Part shown: one piece after another, positions 15,059 through 22,459 of the stretch
Numbering within the stretch: position 1 is the first letter of the stretch
Layout: the number at the start of each line of letters is the position of its first letter
NCBI GenBank assembly: GCA_038127535.1
Contig: JAYPHU010000039.1
Coordinates: 1-25,047, forward strand
Source of the DNA: JAYPHU01 sp038127535
GTDB lineage: Bacteria > Pseudomonadota > Alphaproteobacteria > Rhodospirillales > UBA2165
Direction of reading: 5' to 3'
DNA: 25,047 bases
Program-made: the position numbers and the translations under genes
Notes under the pieces: model-generated
The model's database searches: none
What the model saw: only the letters and a program-made list of their open reading frames with translations
Told to the model about the DNA's origin: nothing

Positions 15059-15258
15059 GACTGATTTCAGATGATTTTTCGTAAAATTTGAGATTAATGT
15101 GCGTTGTGTGAGCTGGACCACATAACGGAATAGGAACCGGTGCTAAATTCAGACCCATCAGAAGCGTTCACGTGCTTCTCTCGCATTCCCTCGAAACCTT
15201 CTGATTGATATGCCTCCCTGTGAAAACTCCCCGGTCTTTCCAAGACCGGCGTTTTTTT
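15057..15258 (+). ncRNA. Candidate intergenic small RNA with its own promoter and terminator
   Basis: The 320-bp stretch after 15016 holds no convincing ORF. It contains a possible sigma-70 promoter (TTGACT at 15057, TAAAAT at 15082, spacer 19). Next comes a transcript region with two mutually exclusive hairpins: 15160-15165 with 15174-15179, or 15157-15164 with 15198-15205. An unpaired CCTCCCT at 15213-15219 could pair with ribosome-binding sites, and a strong intrinsic terminator ends at 15258. Together these are the parts of a trans-acting small RNA of roughly 165 nt. The alternative is a long 3' UTR of the catabolic operon. No known family recognised. Confidence 0.35.
15231..15258 (+). 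terminator. Strong rho-independent terminator
   Basis: CCGGTCTT (15231-15238), loop TCC and AAGACCGG (15242-15249) form a perfect 8-bp GC-rich stem, followed after two bases by seven T. Orientation is plus strand. It would end either the catabolic operon transcript or a separate small RNA starting near 15095. The stem would also fold on the other strand, behind the decayed cNMP gene, but that side has only a short T run. Confidence 0.85.
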
Positions 15259-15714
15259 ATTGATGCTGCGGCCGGTAGGTCTTGTAGTCGTACGGCACAT
15301 GATAGATCACCGCCGGGACCTCGTCTTCCTCTTAGCCTTAATCCAGCTTGTCCATGAGGGAGCGAATGTGGCCGATCAGGTTGTGCACCAGGGACCGCAT
15401 CGGGGCGCTGGAGTCGGTGAGCTCGCTCTCGAACACTTTGTGAGGCAACTCAAAACACNNNNNNNNNNNNNNNNNNNNNNNNNNNNNNNNNNNNNNNNNN
15501 NNNNNNNNNNNNNNNNNNNNNNNNNNNNNNNNNNNNNNNNNNNNNNNNNNNNNNNNNNGGCGCTGGAGTCGGTGAGCTCGCTCTCGAACACTTTGTGAGG
15601 CAACTCAAAACACAGACAGTCGGACGCGGCCTTGGCTGTGGCGGTCCGGGGCTTGTCGCCGATCAGCGCCATCTCGCCGAACAACTGCCCGGCCTCCAAG
15701 TTGCCGCGCCGCAA
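15257..15714 (-). pseudogene. 3' fragment of a cyclic-nucleotide-binding-domain gene, with internal stops
   Basis: Reading the minus strand and collapsing gap 2 gives LEAGQLFGEMALIGDKPRTA followed by TAKAASDCLCFELPHKVFES, which is the phosphate-binding-cassette end of a cNMP/Crp-type domain (GxxFGEMALI-x(3)PRxATA). The frame then runs through a helix (MRSLVHNLIGHIRSLMDKLD) into TAA GGC TAA (15332-15340). Coding-like sequence (EEDEVPAVIYHVPYDYKTYR) continues in the same frame to a final TAA at 15257-15259. Upstream of 15714 the frame meets more stops (a TAA within about 20 bases) and the first half of the domain is missing. It is therefore a truncated gene whose last third may also be broken by point changes or sequencing errors. 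Confidence 0.65.
15404..15613. other. Assembly gap 2: 100 N flanked by an identical 55-bp sequence
   Basis: Bases 15404-15458 and 15559-15613 are the same 55-base sequence and abut exactly 100 N (15459-15558), just as at gap 1. Merging the copies restores the minus-strand cNMP frame (FESELTDSS continuing into APMRSLVHN). No DNA need be missing here. Confidence 0.9.
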
Positions 15715-15794
15715 ACCCTGGCGCTCTTACCGACCGCGGAACCGCTACCCCTGACCTGTGAGAAAGACGTCTGTAGGGTCGAGGCGGGATCCAT

Positions 15795-16424
15795 GTGTCT
15801 GCAGGAACACCGCAAGGCGCCGAACTCGTATCAAGCCTATCGTCTGGGGAAGGGGCCAAGCTGACCCTGGCCGTACAGATCAAGTCCGGTGAAGTGAAAG
15901 AGACCGACATCACCGCTGACGTGACCAGCCATGCGGTCCGGGCGTTTGTCGCCGTGTCGGTGAGTCTGCCGGAACAGCTGGTCCGAGATTTGGGAGATGG
16001 CCTCGCAAGCCTGTCCGTCTCGCCCCTGGCCTCGGCTATTCCCGAGCCGGAAGCCGGTGATCCCAACCCTCTGACAGAACAGGAAATCGCAAACGCCACG
16101 GGCCTGCTGCGGTAAATTTCCAGCGCCACGGTGGGTGCGGATGCGGATAAGCTGACTTTTTCCCAGGCGTTGGATATGGCGGTGAACGAATTACCCTACG
16201 ACAAGTCCGTTTCCACCGCGCACGTTGATCGGCTGGCCGAGAAAATCGGGAAGCGGCATACATGCCCGGCGGCCAAACGCGCGACCCGGCTCCTCAACCG
16301 CTGTTAGATGGAAGAGAAGACCGGCCTCGCGCCCGACGTACGCACTTGTGTTCAGGCGCGGAGAGACTGCGCGCTCTCCGAGCTCACCAAGAAAGTCTGG
16401 GAGGCGACAAAGTCCGGGAGTTAG
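15795..16424 (+). pseudogene. Coding-like region with two in-frame stops, function unknown
   Basis: A plus-strand frame opens at a GTG at 15795, reads 106 codons and stops at TAA (16113-16115). It then continues in the same frame with protein-like sequence (DKLTFSQALDMAVNELPYDK, VDRLAEKIGKR), a TAG at 16305-16307, then MEEKTGLAPDVRTC and ELTKKVWEATKSGS to a TAG at 16422-16424. The charged, helical composition stays even across both stops, which suggests one gene of about 210 codons broken twice. I do not recognise it. The overlapping minus-strand frame (15605-16129) is Arg/Ser/Pro-rich and looks like its shadow. The interval 15715-15794 holds nothing I can name. Confidence 0.4.
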
Positions 16425-16436
16425 GCCTCACTTAAA

Positions 16437-17306
16437 TTAGCGGGGTTCCGGAACCACCTTGTTCTCGATATAGCCGATCTTGTCGATCTCGATCCGCACC
16501 ACGTCGCCTTCCTTCATGAAGAACGGCGGGTCCATCAACACGCCGACGCCTTCCGGCGTGCCGGTGGCGAGGATGTCGCCCGGCTCCAGGGTAAACACCG
16601 TGGACAGGTGTGACACCTGATCGAAGCAGTCAAAGATCAGGTCCTTGGTGTTGCTGTTCTGATGTACCTTGCCGTTGACCCGGGTGCGCAGGTTCAGATC
16701 ATGGGGATCGCCGATCTCGTCCGGCGTGACAATCCACGGTCCGACCGGGCCATGGGTGTCCCAGCTTTTGCCCAGGGTCACCGTCGGGGACTGCATCTGC
16801 CAATCGCGGATGCTGACATCATTGCAGATGGTATAGCCGGCGATCACCGAGGTCGCCTCGTCCCGCGCCACATGGCGGCAGCGTTTGCCGATCACCAGAC
16901 CCAGTTCGCACTCGTAGTCCAATTGATCCGACGCAAACGGCAGGTGGATATCGTCGTACGGGCCGTTCAGACAGCTCACCTGCTTGTTGAACCAAATCTG
17001 ATGTTCCGGCTTTGAGAGGCCAACCTTGGCGGCTTCGGCTGCGTGCGCTTCATAGTTCAGGCCGATAGCCAGATACTTGCGGGCATTGGGTACGGGGGTC
17101 TCCAACTTGACCTCCGCCATACCAATAGCGGCATCCCTATTTCTTTCCGCGTCCCGCGCCTTGTCCATGGCGTCTTCGCCGGCGTTCAGAAAGGTGCACA
17201 TTTCATCCGGTAAATCCGGCGCGGCTTTGGTGAGATCGATCAAGGCGTCATCGACGGCGACACCGATGCGGGTCCGACCGTCATGGGTAAAGGTCACAAG
17301 TTTCAC
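16437..17306 (-). CDS. Fumarylacetoacetate hydrolase (FAH) family protein
   Basis: 289 aa from a GTG at 17306, with an AGGGGA ribosome site 7 bp upstream; the open frame extends 19 codons further but the protein then lacks a proper start. Family marks: IGLNYEAHAAEA (His88), metal ligands Glu132 and Glu134 in DYECELGLVIG, and Asp163 in ICNDVSIRD. The C-terminal GDILATGTPEGVG is the FAH loop. The N-terminal 70 residues (MKLVTFTHDGRTRIGVA) are the usual small domain. Members hydrolyse acylpyruvates, or decarboxylate or isomerise 2-oxohept-3-ene-dioates, with Mg2+. It diverges from the hydratase gene at 17419 across a 112-bp shared promoter region in which I see no clear boxes. A later step of ring-fission-product breakdown is likely. 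Confidence 0.92.
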   Translation of the reverse strand: MKLVTFTHDGRTRIGVAVDDALIDLTKAAPDLPDEMCTFLNAGEDAMDKARDAERNRDAAIGMAEVKLETPVPNARKYLAIGLNYEAHAAEAAKVGLSKPEHQIWFNKQVSCLNGPYDDIHLPFASDQLDYECELGLVIGKRCRHVARDEATSVIAGYTICNDVSIRDWQMQSPTVTLGKSWDTHGPVGPWIVTPDEIGDPHDLNLRTRVNGKVHQNSNTKDLIFDCFDQVSHLSTVFTLEPGDILATGTPEGVGVLMDPPFFMKEGDVVRIEIDKIGYIENKVVPEPR

Positions 17307-17418
17307 GTTTGGTCCCCTAAGTGGCTCGCGGGCGCGGTTGTCTCGGCTTGAATTTGGCCACAATATGCTGAGGCAATGACCAATTCACAAGACCATTTGA
17401 CGCCAACCGGAGACGCGC

Positions 17419-18216
17419 GTGGATAAGTCCCAACAGGCCCGCGCGATTGAGTCTCTAGTGGCCAACCGGAAACATCCCGGCGCCTGGAGCGGCCCACCGG
17501 ACGGCTGTGCCCCGGCGGACGAGACGACAGCCTATGATTTCCTGGGCCCCTATCACGAGGCCATGACGGCGGCGGGGTTCGGCCCACGCGCCGGCTTCAA
17601 GATCGGCTGCACCACGAAGGTCATGCAGGACTTCATGCAGATCGATCATCCGTGCTGGGGCGGCGTGTTTGAGAACACGATCTACTGCGGCGACACGAGT
17701 ATTCCCTATGACACGTTTAACCAGATCGGGGTGGAGAACGAGGTGGCGGTGCGGCTAACCGAGGATATACCCACTGCCGGTGCGCCTTATGACCGGGTCT
17801 CCATCGGGGCGTACGTGACTACCGTCCACGCGGCCATCGAGCTGGTCGACAACCGCTATGCCGACTTTCGCACCCTGAGCACGCCAGTGTTGATTACCGA
17901 TGATTTCTTTAACGCCGGGCTGGTTCTGGGCCCGGAGGTCCCCGGCTGGCAAAGCATCGACCTGGGCGCGATCAACGCCCGCACCCTGGTGAATGGGGAG
18001 GAAGCGGGCAGAGGCACCGGCGCGGATATCCTCGGCCATCCGCTGGAGGCGCTGGCTTGGCTCGCCAATCATCGCCTGTTTCGAGGCGAGGCGTTGACTG
18101 CCGGGGAAATCGTGTCCCTCGGCAGCATGGTTCAGGTTCAATGGATGTCCCCCGGCGACACGGCCACCATGGAAATCGAGCATCTGGGAGCGGTTTCGGT
18201 CACATTCACCGCTTAA
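17419..18216 (+). CDS. 2-keto-4-pentenoate hydratase / oxalocrotonate decarboxylase family (MhpD-like)
   Basis: 265 aa from a GTG with a GGAGA ribosome site; the ATG at 17376 is in another frame and closes before it. Conserved features: GFKIGCTT near 59 (the active-site Lys61), Glu106 and Glu108 in GVENEVAVRL (metal ligands), Glu141 in HAAIELVDNRYADF, and DDFFNAGLVLGPEVPGW. The C-terminal GEIVSLGSM and PGDTATMEIEHLG are the closing strands of the family. The enzyme adds water to 2-hydroxypenta-2,4-dienoate or a near relative, a standard lower meta-pathway step after C-C hydrolysis. This supports extradiol cleavage upstream. No aldolase follows. Confidence 0.9.
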   Translation: MDKSQQARAIESLVANRKHPGAWSGPPDGCAPADETTAYDFLGPYHEAMTAAGFGPRAGFKIGCTTKVMQDFMQIDHPCWGGVFENTIYCGDTSIPYDTFNQIGVENEVAVRLTEDIPTAGAPYDRVSIGAYVTTVHAAIELVDNRYADFRTLSTPVLITDDFFNAGLVLGPEVPGWQSIDLGAINARTLVNGEEAGRGTGADILGHPLEALAWLANHRLFRGEALTAGEIVSLGSMVQVQWMSPGDTATMEIEHLGAVSVTFTA

Positions 18217-18327
18217 AACCAATAAAACCTGGAAATCGGCCGAAACCGTCCCCACGTATATGAAAGTATTTAGTGACACGACGGATCGAAAGGCCGAGCC
18301 AAGCACCAACAGATCGTACAATAAGCT

Positions 18328-18720
18328 TTGGCGGCCCTGGATGATTACCGGGCCAAGTACTTCGCCGACGTGATGCCGCTTTTGGAAATGGATTCCCGCA
18401 CCAAGGCGGAGCCCAACTTGGTCTATGCGGTTCTTAAGGAAACCATGCATCTGATCCCGCCCTACTTGCCGCGTGCTGAGTTTGTCGATCTGCTGCACCC
18501 GTATGTTCGGGAAAACAGGGAATCACTGAATTTCCTTCTGTTTTCTTCCGCTTATATCACCAGTAGCCAAGTGCTGGCGGAATTCGCCATGGTGTTTGTC
18601 CAGGATGTGGTGTCTAAGACCTCCGATCTTCACGAGTCCGGCGACTACGAAAGAGGCGAGCCCACGGTCCGCCGATACGGCTGGCCTTACGAAAACGTGG
18701 ATTTTCCTCACGCTGAATAA
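18328..18720 (+). CDS. Hypothetical protein (130 aa), TTG start, possibly N-terminally truncated
   Basis: The frame is bounded upstream by a TAA only two codons before the TTG at 18328, with no ATG until 18373. Either TTG or the later ATG (MPLLEMDSRTKAEP) is the start, or the gene has lost its 5' end. The protein is mostly helical and mildly hydrophobic (FLLFSSAYITSSQVLAEFAM, VFVQDVV) and ends in GEPTVRRYGWPYENVDFPHAE. Coding quality is convincing: the composition is balanced and the opposite strand gives nothing. Family not recognised. It stands alone between the hydratase and the FkbM gene. Confidence 0.55.
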   Translation: MAALDDYRAKYFADVMPLLEMDSRTKAEPNLVYAVLKETMHLIPPYLPRAEFVDLLHPYVRENRESLNFLLFSSAYITSSQVLAEFAMVFVQDVVSKTSDLHESGDYERGEPTVRRYGWPYENVDFPHAE

Positions 18721-18787
18721 TCCGAAACCGAATCAATCGTGATCTGCTGATTGGCGGCGCCACTAAAACTCCATACAATCCGACCGT

Positions 18788-19828
18788 ATGATCGAACGTC
18801 CTGCTGTACCGAGGGTACGGAACGAGCCTGCGTATGAGTCCGCCTTCGAAGTGGCAAGTTTGCCCCTGTTGCTGCGTTTGCGCGCTGCGGCGCTTCGGGC
18901 GCGTAGTAAGACCTTGGCGGGTCTACTCGACAAGTCCGCGAAACGCGTGTTCGAGGCCGTTCACTTGTCAACGGGCGTACCATTGACCGGCCGTCTGTCT
19001 TTGCGGCGGGGAGACGAGACCATCCCTCTCAAATTCGATGGCCGGAATACACACTTCGCCAGCCTCTACATGAATGCCGGTCCCTTAGCTTATGAAGCGG
19101 AGGTGGTGGCTCTGATCTCGGCCATTCTGCCCGACGACGGTGTGTTCTACGATATCGGCTCCAATTTCGGCTACTTCTCCCTGAACATGGCCGCGCGTCC
19201 GGGATTTCGCGGCCGAATTCACGCCTTTGAGCCGAACCCTCGAGCATATGCCGATTTTACCAGCTTCATCAGCCAGGCCAGTATGGCGGAGATTGTCTCC
19301 GCCCACGGATGTGCGTTGTCTGATCACCAAGGGAACCGGCACTTGCGGATTGATTCCGCCCATACCGCCTTGGCCAAGCTGGCAGAGGGTGGCGAGGGCA
19401 TGTCTGTCGATGTTGAAACCCTGGATGGCTTGGAACTGCCGGCGCCTCATGTCCTAAAGGTGGACGTCGAAGGCCACGAGTTGTCTGTCCTCCGGGGAGG
19501 GGAAGAGATGTTGCGCCGGGATCGCCCGGCGATTGTCTTCGAAAGCCTGCGCTATGGACCATTGGGCAGAACGTTTGAGATATTCGATTACTTGGAATCC
19601 CTGAATTATATTTTCCTCGTGCCTGCCTGGTACATGGAAGACGATCATGCGTGGTTCTTTGATCGCGTCCTGACCGCGCCGAGCGCCAACGACAAATCCT
19701 ACCGCTTGGGCCTGTTGCCGTATGAACATTACAACCGGTTTCTGTTGAATGATAACTTAAATGTACTTGCTTGGCCGAGGGAACGCGTCGGCGTGTTAGC
19801 CAAAATTTTTGACAAGGTTATCGAGTAG
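18788..19828 (+). CDS. FkbM-family SAM-dependent methyltransferase
   Basis: 346 aa. Residues 115-150 carry the Rossmann methyltransferase core: GVFYDIGSNFGYFSL (motif I, SAM glycine loop) and IHAFEPNP (acidic end of strand 2, Glu148). Around 222-235 is LKVDVEGHELSVLRG, the FkbM signature. The first 110 residues are an N-terminal extension with a helical, Arg/Leu-rich part. FkbM enzymes O-methylate polyketides or, commonly in Gram-negatives, cell-surface sugars. The decayed glycosyltransferase-like fragment at 20534 hints at a glycan locus, but the two are separated by another pseudogene. The ribosome site before the ATG is weak. Confidence 0.9.
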   Translation: MIERPAVPRVRNEPAYESAFEVASLPLLLRLRAAALRARSKTLAGLLDKSAKRVFEAVHLSTGVPLTGRLSLRRGDETIPLKFDGRNTHFASLYMNAGPLAYEAEVVALISAILPDDGVFYDIGSNFGYFSLNMAARPGFRGRIHAFEPNPRAYADFTSFISQASMAEIVSAHGCALSDHQGNRHLRIDSAHTALAKLAEGGEGMSVDVETLDGLELPAPHVLKVDVEGHELSVLRGGEEMLRRDRPAIVFESLRYGPLGRTFEIFDYLESLNYIFLVPAWYMEDDHAWFFDRVLTAPSANDKSYRLGLLPYEHYNRFLLNDNLNVLAWPRERVGVLAKIFDKVIE

Positions 19829-19969
19829 TCCATTCCCTGCTTGAGGAAGGCGCATCGATTGCGCTACCAAACCGATTGGTGTGAACGTCAGTTCAAGGTG
19901 AATTTTAATGTCCTAATCCCAACCCGGCATCCTTTTACCCGTCCCCGGCCACGCCCGGTATGTGGAAAA

Positions 19970-20538
19970 TCATCGGAACGCCGGGGGGCCGGCACAGGTG
20001 TTGTTGACGGCGGTTGCCCGGTTGCCGCCCATCGATGACTCGCTGGTCGTGGGCATTGGGCCACGCATTGCAGCAGCACTTAGGGGCTCTGGCGACGCTT
20101 TCAACGAATGTCGACGGGTTCAAGTAGAAAGACGGCAGTGATCTGACCGGCTATGTGGACGGTGCCGAGACCCCGGAGGGCGATTACGCGGTCGAGACGG
20201 CGATCACAGAAGACGGGTCCAGTTTCGTGGCTGTACAGCTCTGGGCGCATGACATGGCGCACTTTGCCACCTACTCGGAGGCTGAGACCGACGACATGAT
20301 TGGCCGCCGGTTGAGCGACAATGAGGAATTTGACGGTTCACCGCCCTCGGCCCACGTCAAACGTACCGCCCAGGAAAGTTTTGATCCCGAAGCACTCATT
20401 GTCCGGCGGTCCATGCCGTGGACAGCGGGCAATGCGGAAGGTCTGATGTTTGTCGCATTCGGGGCGACGTTGGACTCGTTCTAGGTGCAGATGCGCGGGA
20501 TGATCGAAGAGGAAGACGGGCTGGAATCCTACGCCTGA
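19970..20538 (+). pseudogene. DyP-type peroxidase pseudogene (frameshift, internal deletion, nonsense codons)
   Basis: Two pieces of one DyP-type heme peroxidase are visible in different frames. The first (about 19998-20110) reads VLLTAVARLPPIDDSLVVG, typical of the N-terminal ferredoxin-like half. The second, after a TAG at 20125, reads DLTGYVDGAETPEG (the GxxDG distal Asp motif), then GSSFVAVQLWAHD, IGRRLSDNEE, SAHVKRTA (proximal His candidate), RRSMPW and GLMFVAFGATLDSF, then TAG at 20482 and VQMRGMIEEEDGLESYA to TGA at 20538. The linker between the halves is far shorter than in intact enzymes, and the C-terminal strands are missing. The intact protein would use hydrogen peroxide to oxidise dyes or porphyrins; this copy cannot make it. 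The gap 19829-19969 holds nothing recognisable. Confidence 0.75.
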
Positions 20539-21072
20539 CGGGTTCCTCCGGGCCGATGAGACCCTTACAAAGCACTATGCCGACAAAATGGCGGCGGCGG
20601 GCAATGGTGATAGGCCGGCCATCGGTATCTCTTGGCGCAGCGCGCGTGAACGGATAGGCGCGATGAAGATGCTGGCGCTTAATCAGTGGGCACCGATCCT
20701 CTCGGCGGTGGACGCACAATTTGTCAACCTGCAGTACGGCGAGACGGTGGAAGAGATCGCCGAGCTGCCGGCGGCGCTGCGGGAAAAAATTTATACGGAT
20801 CCGGATCTCGACCGGTTCAATGACCTGGACGGATTGCTGGCATTGATCGAGTCTTTGGACCTGGTGATCACTATCTCCAACGTCACCGCACATCTGGCGG
20901 CCGCGTTGGGTAAGCCGGTCTGGCTTCTGCTGGCGAAACGGCCCCTCTGGTATTGGGGAACCGCCGGCGAGGAAGTTTTCTTCTATCCGTACATCACAGC
21001 CGTACGTCAGGAAACAGAGGGGTATTGGGCCCCGGTCATTGAGATCGTTTCCAGCCGCCTAAGGCAGACGGA
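20534..21072 (+). pseudogene. 3' fragment of a TPR/glycosyltransferase-9-like protein gene
   Basis: From 20534 the frame reads PDGFLRADETLTKHYADKM, then AIGISWRSARER, AMKMLALNQWAPIL, FVNLQYGETVEEIAE, DPDLDRFNDLDGLLALI and LVITISNVTAHLAAALGKPV followed by WLLLAKRPLWYWG. This is the C-terminal half of the ADP-heptose-glycosyltransferase-like domain that follows TPR repeats in many bacterial proteins, including the WRSG-like loop and the SNxTAHLAGALG nucleotide-sugar-binding loop. There is no start and no TPR part. At the 3' end the frame runs without a stop into the antisense of the crotonase gene (its residues beyond about 21070 are meaningless). It begins within the last bases of the DyP remnant, so a deletion joined two gene ends there. 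Confidence 0.7.
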
Positions 21073-21075
21073 CGT

Positions 21076-21885
21076 CTATTTTCCTTCGAAGACGGGTTTT
21101 TCCTTGTTCACGAAGGCATGGTACGCGCGTTCGAAGTCGGCGGTCTGCATGCAAATTGCTTGGGCCTGGGCCTCCGCCTCAATAAATTCGTTGAGACCCA
21201 TGTTCCATTCCTTGTTCAGCATGGTCTTGGTGACGCCGTTGGCGAAGGTGGGGCCATGGGCTAAGCTTCTGGCCAGTTCCGCGGCCTCCGCCTGCAGGGC
21301 ATCCGGGTCCACCAGTCGGTTATAGAAGCCCCAGCGCTCCGCTTCTTCACCGCCCAACGAGCGCCCGGTGAACAATAGTTCCGCCGCCCGGCCTTGGCCG
21401 ATGATCCGGGGCAACATGGCGCAGGCCCCCATGTCGCAGCCGGCGAGCCCGACCCGGTTAAATAGGAAGGCGACCTTGCTGCGCGCTGTACCCAACCGGA
21501 TGTCCGCAGCCATGGCGACACACGCACCGGCACCGGCGCAGATGCCGTCGATGGCGGCGATGATGGGCTGGGGGCAATCGCGCATGGACAGGATCAGCTC
21601 GCCGGTCATGCGGGTGAAAGCCAGAAGTTCATCAATCTCCATTTTGACCAACGGCCCGATGATTTCATGGACATCCCCCCCGGAACAGAAATCCTCACCG
21701 TTACCGGTGAAAACCACGGCCTTGATGTCATCCACATGGACAAGCCGGCGGAAGGTCTCACCGAGCTCCGCATAGGATTCAAAGGTCAACGGGTTCTTCC
21801 GTTCCGGGCGGTTGAGTGCCACCGTGGCGACCCGATCCTCCACGGTCCAGGAAAAGTGTTTCGGATTGATATCGCTGGCTTTCAT
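21076..21885 (-). CDS. Crotonase-fold (enoyl-CoA hydratase/isomerase family) protein with altered active site
   Basis: 269 aa from the ATG at 21885, which has a strong AAGGAGG ribosome site; the longer open frame upstream is not coding-like. The crotonase fold is clear: VALNRPERKNPLTFESYAEL, oxyanion-hole loop GEDFCSGGDVHEI and AIDGICAGAGACVAMAADIR. In a standard hydratase the two catalytic Glu would fall in GAGACVAM and in FNRVGLAGCDMG. Here they read Cys and Arg, while an Asp appears in GCDMG, near the Asp used by dienoyl-CoA isomerases. A different reaction on a CoA thioester (isomerisation, ring opening or hydrolysis) is therefore likely. Divergent from a 4-hydroxybenzoyl-CoA-thioesterase-like gene, which suggests aromatic acyl-CoA chemistry. 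Confidence 0.9.
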   Translation of the reverse strand: MKASDINPKHFSWTVEDRVATVALNRPERKNPLTFESYAELGETFRRLVHVDDIKAVVFTGNGEDFCSGGDVHEIIGPLVKMEIDELLAFTRMTGELILSMRDCPQPIIAAIDGICAGAGACVAMAADIRLGTARSKVAFLFNRVGLAGCDMGACAMLPRIIGQGRAAELLFTGRSLGGEEAERWGFYNRLVDPDALQAEAAELARSLAHGPTFANGVTKTMLNKEWNMGLNEFIEAEAQAQAICMQTADFERAYHAFVNKEKPVFEGK

Positions 21886-22033
21886 CACGGGCCTCCTTAC
21901 GAGTACGAGGATATGTTTTCGGGACTCTATCCTCTCGGGCCCCGCGGTCCAACAATCTTCGCCGCTTGCACCCGTCGGGACCGCTAGGTAAAACCCGGCG
22001 CAACACAGCTCTCCTGACGAATTAGGAAATCCG

Positions 22034-22450
22034 ATGAAGAAATTCCGCCTGCCGCTTAAAATCATGTTCAGTGACTGCGATCCGGCACAGATCGTGTTCT
22101 ATCCCAAATATTTCCAATGGTTCGATGTGGCCACCCAGCGCATGTTCAACGAACTGGGTATGGAGTGGTCGGTCTTTTGGCCGGCCAACGATATTGCCGG
22201 GTTTCCGATCGTCGACGCCTCGGCCAAGTTCATGGGCCCGTCCCGTATGGATGACGAGATCGAGATCGAAAGCTGGGTCAATGAATGGCGGGATAAAACG
22301 TTCACCGTCCGCCACAACGTGATCAATAAGGGCAGGTTCATCGTCGAGGGTCAGGAAATCCGCGCCGTCATCGTCAAGGACGACACCAACCCTAGGGGCA
22401 TCAGCGCCATTCCGATCCCCGACTATCTCAAGGAAAGATTCGAGGACTAG
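22034..22450 (+). CDS. Acyl-CoA thioesterase, 4-hydroxybenzoyl-CoA thioesterase-like
   Basis: 138 aa, the usual size of a single hot-dog thioesterase. Residues 12-28 (FSDCDPAQIVFYPKYFQWFD) match the Pseudomonas-type 4-hydroxybenzoyl-CoA thioesterase motif D-x-D-P-A-x-I-V, with Asp16 as the catalytic carboxylate and the following helix supplying the oxyanion NH. The central VDASAKFMGPSRMDDEIEIE is the conserved substrate-channel strand. It would release an aromatic acid from its CoA thioester in the cytosol. The ribosome site is AGGA at good spacing. It shares a 148-bp upstream region with the crotonase gene on the other strand, so the pair may be co-regulated. Confidence 0.9.
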   Translation: MKKFRLPLKIMFSDCDPAQIVFYPKYFQWFDVATQRMFNELGMEWSVFWPANDIAGFPIVDASAKFMGPSRMDDEIEIESWVNEWRDKTFTVRHNVINKGRFIVEGQEIRAVIVKDDTNPRGISAIPIPDYLKERFED

Positions 22451-22459
22451 CCGCCGGGC

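Noticed and set aside
15094..15300. A 68-codon minus-strand ORF in the intergenic region after the operon
   Set aside because: It runs across the strong terminator, has low-complexity Ser/Thr/Arg content and no ribosome site; the small-RNA reading explains the region better.
5650..15558. The two N runs as possible real repeats or mobile-element insertions with target duplication
   Set aside because: Both duplications are exactly 55 bp with exactly 100 N, and merging restores frames; target-site duplications are much shorter and would not be the same length at two unrelated sites.
15605..16129. A 174-codon minus-strand frame over the decayed region
   Set aside because: Arg/Ser/Pro-rich shadow; the cNMP motif lies in a different frame and the plus strand looks more protein-like.
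21073..21325. The last 80 codons of the glycosyltransferase-like frame
   Set aside because: They are antisense to the crotonase 3' end; protein-like sequence stops near 21070.
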